Made by a program: the position numbers and the translations under genes
Shown here: positions 1-5,020 of the stretch, one piece after another
Position numbering within the stretch: the first letter of the stretch is position 1
Layout of the letters: each line of letters opens with the position of its first letter
Source of the DNA: Deltaproteobacteria bacterium
GTDB lineage: Bacteria; Desulfobacterota; GWC2-55-46
Reading direction: 5' to 3'
NCBI GenBank assembly: GCA_016219075.1
Contig: JACRCJ010000294.1
Location: 1 to 5,055 of the forward strand
DNA: 5,055 nucleotides
The notes under the pieces: generated by a model
Told to the model about the DNA's origin: nothing
Databases searched by the model: none
The model's input: the letters and a program-made list of their open reading frames with translations, nothing else

Positions 1-43
1 TCCTTGAAAGATAGGAGTTCAAACAGCCTTTATTCACGCCTTC

Positions 44-77
44 CGGCAGGCCCGACCAACGGCCTGCCGTTTTTTTT
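44..77 (+). terminator. Intrinsic terminator of the upstream unit
   Basis: A perfect 9-bp GC-rich stem (44-52 pairs with 61-69, CGGCAGGCC / GGCCTGCCG) encloses an 8-base loop and is followed at once by eight T (70-77). This is the classic rho-independent terminator layout on the + strand. It would end a transcript entering from the left. The window holds too little sequence before it to identify that gene; one frame has a TAG stop at 12-14 that could be its end. The left flank has no A-run, so the terminator is probably one-directional. Confidence 0.85.
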
Positions 78-109
78 GCGCCGCCTGAGAGAAACGGCCG
101 ACTTATATA

Positions 110-138
110 TTGACTTCTTTTTTTCGCGGTGCTAATTT
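110..138 (+). promoter_or_regulatory. Candidate sigma70-type promoter for mgtE-recO
   Basis: TTGACT (110-115, five of six consensus positions) is followed by a 17-base spacer and TAATTT (133-138). The -10 box alone is weak, but TGC directly before it makes an extended -10. It lies just after the upstream terminator, where a new unit would begin. Transcription from here would give mgtE a leader of roughly 400 bases. No better promoter was seen nearer to mgtE. This is pattern matching only. Confidence 0.35.
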
Positions 139-241
139 TGATTATGGCAGCCGTTTTTCAGCGTAAAATCATGCACCTCGCTCTTTACCCGCGCCTATGA
201 GGAACGGGCCGTGTTTGTTTTTGCCTTCCCTGACCGGTATT

Positions 242-273
242 AAAATTCTCCGCCATAAATGGCTGTGAATTTT
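242..273. repeat. Stem-loop, 7+5 bp with internal loop
   Basis: AAAATTC (242-248) pairs with GAATTTT (267-273), and inside them GCCAT (252-256) pairs with ATGGC (259-263). The two helices are separated by a 3x3 internal loop (249-251 and 264-266) in which one C-G pair is possible. No T-run follows beyond the stem, so it is not a good terminator. The shape resembles small dispersed palindromic (REP-like) elements, but only one copy is visible in the window. Confidence 0.5.
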
Positions 274-299
274 GATGGTAAGGAAGAATCATTTATATT

Positions 300-347
300 T
301 GCCACTCCGTAATCCCGCCGCTAAAGCGACGGGATTACGGAGTGGCA
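300..347. repeat. Long perfect inverted repeat (18-bp arms)
   Basis: Bases 300-317 are exactly complementary to 330-347. After one C/A mismatch the helix continues with three more pairs (319-321 with 326-328), leaving a TAAA tetraloop, so nearly the whole 48 bases fold into one hairpin. Neither strand has a T-run after it, which argues against a terminator. The length and perfection point to a REP-like or MITE-like palindrome or a protein-binding or RNA-processing site. Which of these applies cannot be decided from one copy. Confidence 0.75.
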
Positions 348-404
348 CACCCATTCATAAAGACATGTCCGGTACTTTTTACTGTATTCAATCCATTACA
401 TGAA

Positions 405-435
405 CCCTTCCAGGGCTTTAGCCCGGTGGATAGGG
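405..435. repeat. Stem-loop around GGGC-TTTA-GCCC
   Basis: CCCTTCCA (405-412) pairs with TGGA (427-430) plus AGGG (432-435), leaving T431 bulged. The inner GGGC (413-416) pairs with GCCC (421-424) around a TTTA loop, leaving GG (425-426) bulged. The sequence after it has only a short TTTT (440-443), so it would be a poor terminator. The GGGCTTTAGCCC core is a style of palindrome I associate with dispersed intergenic repeats, from memory only. It lies about 120 bases before mgtE. Confidence 0.45.
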
Positions 436-553
436 CCTGTTTTAAGGCAACAGCGCTTTCAGATGAAAACCTCTTTCGCTCCAGGCGTTCAGTCTCCCCG
501 GGGTTTTAAGAACTGTTAAAAATAAGCCAAAACCCAAGTCTCTCTGAGGACAG

Positions 554-1912
554 ATGGCTGTAGACGTCAAAAACGACCATATCGAGGAGATAAAGACCCT
601 CCTTGAGCGCCGCGACATGGACGCGCTCAGGAGCTTTGTCGCCGAGCTGCACGCCTCGGATATCGGCAGGGTGCTCTCCGGGCTTGCGGATGAGGAGGCG
701 ATGGAGGTCTTCAAGCTCCTGACGCCCGAGGCGGCCTCAGAGGCCCTCCTTGAGGTCGACGAGCGCCTGCGTAAGACCCTTATATCGGCGATAACCCCCG
801 ATGAGTTCATCGAGGTCGTCGACGAGATGGAGACCGACGACGCGGCCGACGTCATCTCGGAGCTTCCGCTCGAACACGCCAAACAGGTCCTCGACGGCAT
901 AGGCAAAAAAGAGTCCCTCGAGGTGCAAAAGCTCCTCGTCTACCCCGAGGACACAGCCGGCGGAAAGATGCAGGCCGAGCTCGTCTCCGTCCTGGAAGAC
1001 GCGACGGTCGAGGAGACGATAGAGGCCGTAAGGAGGAAGAGCAAGGAGATCGAGCACATAGCCAATGTCTTCGTCGTGGACGCCTCCCACAGGCTCACCG
1101 GAGCGGTCTCGCTCGACAAACTGATACTCGCCGGCCCGGATGTCAAAATAAAGACCATCGCCACGCCCGACCCCATAAGGGTAAATACGGATATCGACCA
1201 GGAGGAGGTCGCCAAGCTCTTCCAGAGGTACGACCTCGTCTCGATGCCCGTCGTGGACCACGGCGGCAGGCTCGTCGGAAGGATCACCATAGACGACGTC
1301 GTCGATGTCATCGAGGAGGAGATCTTCGAGGACTTCTACAAGATGGCCGGTTTGAACCTCGAGGAGAGGGTCCTCGACCCGGCCTCCCGCTCCATATGGA
1401 TGAGGGCCCCGTGGCTCCTGATAAACCTCGCCACCGCCTTCATGGCCGCAAGCGTCGTGAAGCTCTTTCAGGGAACAATCGAACAGCTCGTCATCCTCGC
1501 CGTCATCATGCCGATAGTGGCGGGCATGGGCGGAAACGCCGCCACGCAGACCATAACGGTCGTCGTCAGGGGGCTTGCCCTCGGAGAGATATCCTCCAAG
1601 AACGCAAGGTGGATCATCTTCAAGGAGGTGACGGTCGGGCTCTCCAACGGATTCATAACCGGGGCCGCGGCCACCCTTGTGGCGTACCTCCTCGGCGCGA
1701 ACATGATAGTGGGCCTCCTTCTCTTCCTCGCCATGACGGCAAACCTCGCCATAGCGGGTCTCAGCGGCTCGATGATACCGCTTGTCCTCAAATGGTTCAA
1801 GGTGGACCCGGCCATATCGTCAAGCATATTCGTCACGACCTGCACCGACATCGGCGGCTTTTTCACATTCCTCGGCATGGCCACGGTCTTCATGAGGATG
1901 GGGTTCTTATGA
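554..1912 (+). CDS. mgtE: MgtE-family magnesium channel/transporter
   Basis: The 452-aa product matches the MgtE family in length and domain order. MgtE is an inner-membrane homodimeric Mg2+ channel whose cytosolic part closes the pore when Mg2+ is plentiful. Residues about 5-125 form the acidic helical N domain. Residues about 130-255 form a CBS pair, entered by the TAGGKM signature (134-139) and containing MPVVD and GRLVGRITIDDVVDVIEEE. Five membrane segments follow at roughly 287-306, 310-330, 356-378, 382-411 and 419-447. The GMGGN motif is at 324-328. Asp432, in TDIGGFF, matches by context the pore Asp described for Thermus MgtE (aligned from memory). The start is chosen from TGAGGA at 545-550, a slightly tight 3-base spacing, and because the N domain begins here. 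The stop overlaps recO. No frameshift or missing key motif is visible. Confidence 0.96.
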   Translation: MAVDVKNDHIEEIKTLLERRDMDALRSFVAELHASDIGRVLSGLADEEAMEVFKLLTPEAASEALLEVDERLRKTLISAITPDEFIEVVDEMETDDAADVISELPLEHAKQVLDGIGKKESLEVQKLLVYPEDTAGGKMQAELVSVLEDATVEETIEAVRRKSKEIEHIANVFVVDASHRLTGAVSLDKLILAGPDVKIKTIATPDPIRVNTDIDQEEVAKLFQRYDLVSMPVVDHGGRLVGRITIDDVVDVIEEEIFEDFYKMAGLNLEERVLDPASRSIWMRAPWLLINLATAFMAASVVKLFQGTIEQLVILAVIMPIVAGMGGNAATQTITVVVRGLALGEISSKNARWIIFKEVTVGLSNGFITGAAATLVAYLLGANMIVGLLLFLAMTANLAIAGLSGSMIPLVLKWFKVDPAISSSIFVTTCTDIGGFFTFLGMATVFMRMGFL

Positions 1913-2676
1913 AACGGGGCCTCTTCAAGGCCAGCGCGGTAATACTCAACTCGCTCGACTACTCGGAGAGCGACAGGATCCTTACCTTCTACACTCTGGA
2001 GCACGGCAAGATCACCGGGATAGCCAAGGGCGCGCGGCGCTCAAGAAAACGGTTCGTCGGCAACATCGAGCCCGCCTCGCGTATTGACCTTGTATTCTTC
2101 CACAACGACAAGAGCGCCCTCGTCAGGGTCGAGGACGCCACCCTCATCGACGCGCACCCCGCCCTTAAATCCGACATCGAGCGGCTCTCCCAGGCGTGTT
2201 ACCTGCTGGAGCTTGTGGCCGAGATGACGAGGGAAGGCCAGCACCTCCCCGGGGTATTCAACCTCCTCACTGAGTTTCTCAAGCTCCTTGAGGCCGGAAG
2301 CGGCGACCCGGTGCTCCGGTTCTTCGAGATAAGGCTCCTTTCGATGCTCGGCTATCTGCCCCACCTTGACGGGTGCGTGGTGTGCAGAAAGCCCTTCACC
2401 GCGGAAGAGCGGCTCTTCTTCAGCTCCGAAAAAGGCGGGACGGTCTGTAAAAGGTGCGCCGCCGCCGCGGGAAGCGTTGCCGCCGTCTCGGCCGGGACCG
2501 CGCGACTGCTCTCGATGGCGGCCAGGTTCGACACCGGCAAGCTCGCCAGGCTCAAGCCCGGCCCGGCGTTCCTCGATGAGAGCGAAGAGATACTCTACGA
2601 CTTCATAAAGTTCCAGATAGGCAAAGAGCTAAAGACAAAGAGGTTCATGACCAAGCTCAAAAACTCTTCCCTTTGA
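1909..2676 (+). CDS. recO: DNA repair protein RecO
   Basis: The 255-aa product has the RecO layout. An N-terminal OB fold (about residues 1-80, including the SESDRILTFYT and GKITGIAKGARRS stretches typical of the family) precedes a helical domain. A four-Cys zinc site is formed by C156-x2-C159 and C180-x2-C183, as in many RecO proteins though not that of E. coli. RecO acts with RecR in the RecF pathway to load RecA onto SSB-coated single-stranded DNA at gaps. The reading frame is open far upstream inside mgtE, but the true start is the ATG of the ATGA overlap with the mgtE stop. From there the protein begins with a normal RecO N-terminus and usual length, and GGGG at 1900-1903 can serve as ribosome site. 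Overlap implies translational coupling to mgtE. Confidence 0.95.
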   Translation: MKRGLFKASAVILNSLDYSESDRILTFYTLEHGKITGIAKGARRSRKRFVGNIEPASRIDLVFFHNDKSALVRVEDATLIDAHPALKSDIERLSQACYLLELVAEMTREGQHLPGVFNLLTEFLKLLEAGSGDPVLRFFEIRLLSMLGYLPHLDGCVVCRKPFTAEERLFFSSEKGGTVCKRCAAAAGSVAAVSAGTARLLSMAARFDTGKLARLKPGPAFLDESEEILYDFIKFQIGKELKTKRFMTKLKNSSL

Positions 2677-2701
2677 CCGCGGGACCGTTTTTCTGTAAAA
2701 T
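2673..2701 (+). promoter_or_regulatory. Strong sigma70-type promoter for glyQ
   Basis: TTGACC (2673-2678) and TAAAAT (2696-2701) each match five of six consensus bases and are separated by an ideal 17-base spacer. The -35 box contains the recO stop codon TGA (2674-2676), so the promoter is embedded in the end of recO. A start near 2708 would give glyQ a leader of about 128 bases containing the tandem repeat and copy A. glyQ could thus be expressed independently of mgtE-recO. Confidence 0.65.
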
Positions 2702-2707
2702 GGTACT

Positions 2708-2737
2708 GGGTACTGGCGCACGGGTACTGGCGCACGG
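2708..2737 (+). repeat. 14-bp tandem repeat at start of glyQ leader
   Basis: GGGTACTGGCGCAC occurs twice head to tail (2708-2721 and 2722-2735), followed by GG. A shorter relative, GGTACTGG, precedes it at 2702-2709. The second unit is also the first 14 bases of the 90-bp repeat copy A. Its position coincides with the predicted transcription start, so unit number could alter initiation or the 5' end of the leader. Slippage during replication is the simplest origin. Confidence 0.85.
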
Positions 2738-2811
2738 CGGATTAAAAGCCCTTATGCCTGCCAACAAACCTGTACCAGAACGAGTCGTTTAAAATTGCCG
2801 ACCGCACGGTC
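2722..2811 (+). repeat. 90-bp dispersed repeat, copy A
   Basis: This block aligns without gaps to 4931-5020 (copy B) at 63 of 90 positions, counted by hand. The first 29 bases (26 identical) and last 40 (32 identical) are conserved, while the 21 between match at only 5. Shared landmarks are GGGTACTGGCG at the left end, ATTAAAAGCC at about base 20, and ATTGCC-x-ACCGCACGGT at the right end. The right end folds as GACC-GCAC-GGTC (2800-2811). A weaker pairing, GGTAC (2723-2727) with GTACC (2772-2776), is also possible. It lies in the predicted leader of glyQ. Confidence 0.8.
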
Positions 2812-2819
2812 ACTTTTTT
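2800..2819 (+). terminator. Possible weak attenuator before glyQ
   Basis: The short stem GACC/GGTC (2800-2803 with 2808-2811, loop GCAC) is followed after two bases by six T (2814-2819), immediately before the glyQ ribosome site. The stem is too short for an efficient terminator, but the arrangement in a leader could cause pausing or attenuation. The equivalent hairpin of copy B has a longer stem and no T-run, so the T-run is not part of the repeat. Confidence 0.2.
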
Positions 2820-2835
2820 CATCAAGGAGACATAT

Positions 2836-3720
2836 ATGTACTTTCAGGATGTGATACATAACCTTCAGAAGTTCTGGTCCGAGCGCGGCTGCATACTCCT
2901 GCAGCCTTACGACATGGAGGTCGGCGCGGGCACATTCCACCCGGCAACATTTTTGCGCGTCCTGGGGCCCGAGCCCTGGAAGGCGGCCTATGTCGAGCCC
3001 TCAAGAAGACCTACCGACGGCCGTTACGGGGAGAACCCAAACAGGCTCCAGTACTACTACCAGTTCCAGGTGATACTCAAACCCTCGCCCGACGACATAC
3101 AGGAGCTATACCTCGACAGCCTCAGGGTCCTGGGCGTTGACCCGCTCGCGCACGACATAAGGTTCGTCGAGGACGACTGGGAGTCTCCGACGCTCGGGGC
3201 GTGGGGCCTGGGCTGGGAGGTCTGGCTCGACGGCATGGAGATAACGCAGTTCACATACTTCCAGCAGGCCGGTGGCATTGACCTCAAACCTGTCTCCGGC
3301 GAGATAACCTACGGCCTTGAGAGGATCACGATGTATCTGCAGGGCGTGGACAATGTCTATGACCTCAAGTGGAACAAGGAGCTTAACTACGGAGATGTCC
3401 ACCTGAGGACCGAGATCGAGTACTCGAAGTTCAACTTCGAGGAGGCTGACACGAAGATGCTCTTCAGCCTCTTCGACATGTACGAGAAAGAGTGCCTGAG
3501 GCTCGTTGAAAAGGGGCTTCACCTTCCGGCGTACGACTTTTGCCTCAAGTGCTCGCACACCTTCAACCTCCTTGACGCCAGAGGGGCGATAAGCGTTGCG
3601 GAAAGGACGCACTTCATCGGCAGGGTCAGGGCGCTGGCCAAAGGATGCGCCGAGGGGTACCTGAAGACGAGGGAAGAACTCGGCTTTCCGCTCCTTAAGG
3701 AGAAGGTGACGGCGGGGTGA
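2836..3720 (+). CDS. glyQ: Glycyl-tRNA synthetase alpha subunit
   Basis: The 294-aa product is a clear GlyQ of normal family length. GlyQ is the catalytic half of the bacterial alpha2-beta2 glycyl-tRNA synthetase, a cytosolic class II enzyme that activates glycine with ATP and, with GlyS, charges tRNA-Gly. Hallmarks in order are RGCILLQPYD (17-26), the motif-2 region AYVEPSRRPTDGRYGENPNR (51-70) with QYYYQFQVILKPSP after it, GWEVWLDGMEITQFTYFQQ (126-144), and the motif-3 region SGEITYGLERI (154-164). The start is fixed by AAGGAGA at 2824-2830, five bases before the ATG, and by the family's typical MYFQD opening. It lies 159 bases after recO and has its own likely promoter. What is odd is downstream: no glyS follows in the remaining 1,335 bases, although the two are usually adjacent. 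Confidence 0.98.
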   Translation: MYFQDVIHNLQKFWSERGCILLQPYDMEVGAGTFHPATFLRVLGPEPWKAAYVEPSRRPTDGRYGENPNRLQYYYQFQVILKPSPDDIQELYLDSLRVLGVDPLAHDIRFVEDDWESPTLGAWGLGWEVWLDGMEITQFTYFQQAGGIDLKPVSGEITYGLERITMYLQGVDNVYDLKWNKELNYGDVHLRTEIEYSKFNFEEADTKMLFSLFDMYEKECLRLVEKGLHLPAYDFCLKCSHTFNLLDARGAISVAERTHFIGRVRALAKGCAEGYLKTREELGFPLLKEKVTAG

Positions 3721-3734
3721 TTTTTATTCCCCTT

Positions 3735-3757
3735 CGGGTAAATACCCGGTTGTTTCT
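3735..3757 (+). terminator. Weak terminator-like hairpin after glyQ
   Basis: CGGGTA (3735-3740) pairs with TACCCG (3743-3748), effectively a 5-bp stem with an AAAT loop. It is followed by the interrupted T-rich stretch GTTGTTTCTT. It starts 15 bases after the glyQ stop, where a terminator would be expected if glyQ is now the last gene of its transcript. Both stem and T-run are poor, so termination would be partial at best. Confidence 0.25.
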
Positions 3758-3925
3758 TGCGCAATACATTAGGCCTTTTTGCGCGCTGCCGCGCGCCTCG
3801 GGGCTATTGCTCTTCGCTAACAAGCTCGCGCGCAATAAATACAGTGGCTTGCTCGCTCGCTCTCCTTTATGCTCGGCTGCGCAATGGACCTGGTGTTTTG
3901 TTAAAACAATACGAAAGACATTCTA

Positions 3926-4015
3926 CTGGCGGGTTCAATCTTGCAGATTGAACCCGAATGATTCGCGGCGGCTATACGAAATTCAGGGTTCAGGTTGCAA
4001 ACCTGAACCCGCCAG
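3926..4015. repeat. Paired-hairpin REP/MITE-like element, 90 bp
   Basis: The element is bounded by perfect 12-bp inverted repeats, CTGGCGGGTTCA (3926-3937) and TGAACCCGCCAG (4004-4015). Each end also folds on itself: 3930-3941 pairs with 3945-3956 (12 bp, loop TGC), and 3986-3996 pairs with 4000-4010 (11 bp, loop GCA). Both hairpins share GGGTTCA/TGAACCC but differ further in, so they are related and not identical. About 29 bases separate them. Two such hairpins in inverted orientation resemble a REP doublet or a tiny non-autonomous transposon. No transposase gene and no clear target-site duplication is visible. Confidence 0.8.
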
Positions 4016-4021
4016 AAAGGA
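4016..4021 (+). promoter_or_regulatory. Ribosome binding site of the orphan gene
   Basis: AAAGGA (4016-4021) lies six bases before the ATG at 4028 and decides that start. It begins directly after the last base of the paired-hairpin element, so the element's terminal inverted repeat abuts the translation signal. If the hairpin forms in mRNA it would sit right against the ribosome site and could affect initiation. Confidence 0.7.
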
Positions 4022-4027
4022 TAATAA

Positions 4028-4741
4028 ATGACTGAGACATTTTTTGAATTTGTTGGCAATATAGTTCTCTACGGTGGTAGTGCTGCAGTCATAGCGTTTG
4101 GCCTTTTTGTTTTTCTCGGGAAAAAATGGATTGAAAATAAATTCGCTACAAAACTCGAAGAATACAAATCAGCTCAAAATAGAGAACTCGAAGATTTTCG
4201 ATATAAAATAAACACCCTCTTTAATAGAGTAGTAAAGATACATGAAAAAGAATACGAAGTCCTGCCCGAAGCTTGGGCTAAGCTTCATGATGCAAAGGAC
4301 TATATTTCCGGCCTTGTTAATCTCTTTCAAACTTATCCAGATTTTAGCCGGTTGAAAGAGGCTGAGATTAAGAGTATTTTGAGGGACTACAAATGGAAGG
4401 ACCACCAAATTGACGAACTAATCGGTGCTGATGATAAAAACAAGCATTTCCAAGACAGAATATTTTGGCAACGTCTTGGAGAAGCGAGATTAAAGTTTTC
4501 CGACTTTCACTGCTATATCGTAAGAAATCGCATTTTTCTTAGCGAAGAACTCAAGGAACAATTTAATAAAGCTGACGAACTAATGTGGGACGTTTTAGCA
4601 ACCAGAGAAGTCGGAGAGGAAGCCAAGGATTATAAAATGATTCGCGAGTCATACAAAAAGCTCAAAGAAAATGTTGATCTTATCATTATAGCCATTGAAA
4701 AACTCGTACAAAAAAGGCTTCGATATGATGAGGCTTTCTAA
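4028..4741 (+). CDS. Membrane-anchored coiled-coil protein, unknown function
   Basis: This 237-aa protein is not one I can assign a function. A single hydrophobic segment at about residues 12-30 is followed by FLGKKWIENKF (29-39), whose Lys pair fits a cytoplasmic boundary, so most of the protein should face the cytosol. Residues about 35-75 are highly charged, with heptad-like spacing suggesting a coiled coil. Then comes KIHEKEYEVLPEAWAKLHDA (70-89), and the rest looks helical. I recall similar anchor-plus-helix proteins with an LHEKRxE-like motif as hypothetical proteins in accessory regions, but cannot name a family. The gene is strikingly AT-rich: bases 4141-4200 have 21 G or C of 60, against 41 of 60 at 2101-2160 in recO. 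Codons are A/T-ending, which suggests horizontal acquisition. It stands alone, with a strong terminator about 105 bases after its stop. Confidence 0.85.
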   Translation: MTETFFEFVGNIVLYGGSAAVIAFGLFVFLGKKWIENKFATKLEEYKSAQNRELEDFRYKINTLFNRVVKIHEKEYEVLPEAWAKLHDAKDYISGLVNLFQTYPDFSRLKEAEIKSILRDYKWKDHQIDELIGADDKNKHFQDRIFWQRLGEARLKFSDFHCYIVRNRIFLSEELKEQFNKADELMWDVLATREVGEEAKDYKMIRESYKKLKENVDLIIIAIEKLVQKRLRYDEAF

Positions 4742-4781
4742 CAAAACAAAATCGAGGGCGACTAAGGGAATAGTCTCGTAG

Positions 4782-4807
4782 GCTGGGTTAGCGTAGCGTA
4801 ACCCAGC
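4782..4807. repeat. GCTGGGTTA / TAACCCAGC hairpin
   Basis: Perfect 9-bp arms (4782-4790 and 4799-4807) flank the 8-base loop GCGTAGCG. From memory, GGGTTAGCG...CGTAACCC palindromes of this kind recur between genes in many unrelated bacteria, so this is probably a dispersed REP-like sequence. No T-run follows. It lies 40 bases after the orphan gene's stop and before the real terminator, so it would be in the 3' end of that mRNA. Confidence 0.65.
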
Positions 4808-4845
4808 AACTTTCACCCTTATTGAAATACTCATCACCCACCCCT

Positions 4846-4876
4846 ATCCCCTCCCATCAAGGGAGGGGATTTTTTT
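4846..4876 (+). terminator. Strong intrinsic terminator after orphan gene
   Basis: ATCCCCTCCC (4846-4855) pairs perfectly with GGGAGGGGAT (4861-4870) around the loop ATCAA. A run of seven T begins with the last paired base (4870-4876). It should end the transcript of the 237-aa protein and so isolates that gene from anything downstream, including a glyS gene if one lies beyond the window. Confidence 0.88.
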
Positions 4877-4930
4877 GTTAGGTCTTTAAACAAACCCCAG
4901 CGGGGCGTAGGGCGAGGCCGCCTAAGGCGA

Positions 4931-5020
4931 GGGTACTGGCGTACGGCTAATTAAAAGCCAACCGTATACCCGCTAACGATGTGCCAGATGGACTCATTTT
5001 AAATTGCCCACCGCACGGTG
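4931..5020 (+). repeat. 90-bp dispersed repeat, copy B
   Basis: Same orientation and same 90-base length as copy A (2722-2811), with 63 of 90 bases identical and no gaps. The terminal hairpin is longer here: GCCCACC (5006-5012) pairs with GGTGGGC (5017-5023) around GCAC. The pair G2800-C2811 of copy A is replaced by C5009-G5020, a compensatory change. GGTAC (4932-4936) can still pair with GTGCC (4981-4985) through one G-T wobble. Unlike copy A, it has no recognisable promoter directly upstream and no visible gene downstream within the window. Confidence 0.8.

Larger units (their letters stand above)
139..553 (+). other. Long non-coding leader region before mgtE
   Basis: About 415 bases without a credible gene lie between the candidate promoter and the mgtE start. 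They hold three separate stem-loops (242-273, 300-347, 405-435), listed individually. Smaller palindromes are GACATGTC at 362-369 and CCCCGGGG at 496-503. Many bacterial mgtE genes have a Mg2+-sensing M-box riboswitch in this position, but I could not recognise its conserved blocks here. The stretch may be a regulatory leader, a landing zone for small palindromic repeats, or both. Confidence 0.5.
3721..4027 (+). other. Gene-free spacer between glyQ and orphan gene
   Basis: These 307 bases have no credible gene. The one open frame across them reads as low-complexity, Arg/Ser/Leu-rich protein and has no ribosome site. The first part (3757-3890) is rich in GCGC and GCTCGC words. It includes the hairpin GCGCGC-TGCC-GCGCGC (3781-3796) and three TGCGCAAT or GCGCAATA words near 3758, 3828 and 3877. 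A palindrome-like TTGTT-AA-AACAA is at 3898-3909. The last 90 bases are the paired-hairpin element listed separately. Composition shifts from GC-rich to AT-rich at about 3896, which may be near an insertion boundary. Confidence 0.55.

Noticed and set aside
1..132. Open frame from base 1 to TAA at 130-132 as the end of an upstream gene
   Set aside because: It reads straight through the strong terminator at 44-77, including its T-run, so coding is unlikely. The upstream gene more probably ends at or before base 14.
139..553. M-box (Mg2+ riboswitch) before mgtE
   Set aside because: I looked for its conserved blocks and paired elements and could not match them. A covariance search would be decisive.
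442..906. Minus-strand open frame of 154 codons over the mgtE start
   Set aside because: It is Ser/Arg-rich shadow sequence of the mgtE N domain running into non-coding DNA, with no sign of being a gene.
737..1261. Long minus-strand open frame inside mgtE, and a similar one at 3106-3612 inside glyQ
   Set aside because: Both lie antisense to strongly conserved genes, as expected from GC-rich codon use. They have no family resemblance and no separate start signals.
1396..1908. Open frame continuous with recO, starting inside mgtE
   Set aside because: The upstream part is the shifted reading of mgtE and gives Arg/His/Pro-rich low-complexity protein. The RecO N-terminus begins exactly at the ATG at 1909 with normal family length.
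2722..2811. tRNA or CRISPR repeat as the explanation of the 90-bp repeat
   Set aside because: There is no cloverleaf, acceptor stem or TTCRA arm. The two copies are more than 2 kb apart with no regular spacers.
2702..2835. Glycine T-box or other tRNA-sensing leader before glyQ
   Set aside because: No T-box sequence (TGGNACC... type), specifier loop or convincing terminator/antiterminator pair is visible, and the leader is too short.
3717..4031. Possible 104-aa gene after glyQ
   Set aside because: It overlaps the glyQ stop and the paired-hairpin element, has no ribosome site, and its composition resembles translated repeat DNA. Nothing in it is recognisable.
4649..4837. Minus-strand 62-codon frame across the end of the orphan gene
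   Set aside because: Part of it is the complement of the orphan gene and part the GGGTTA hairpin. It has no independent support.
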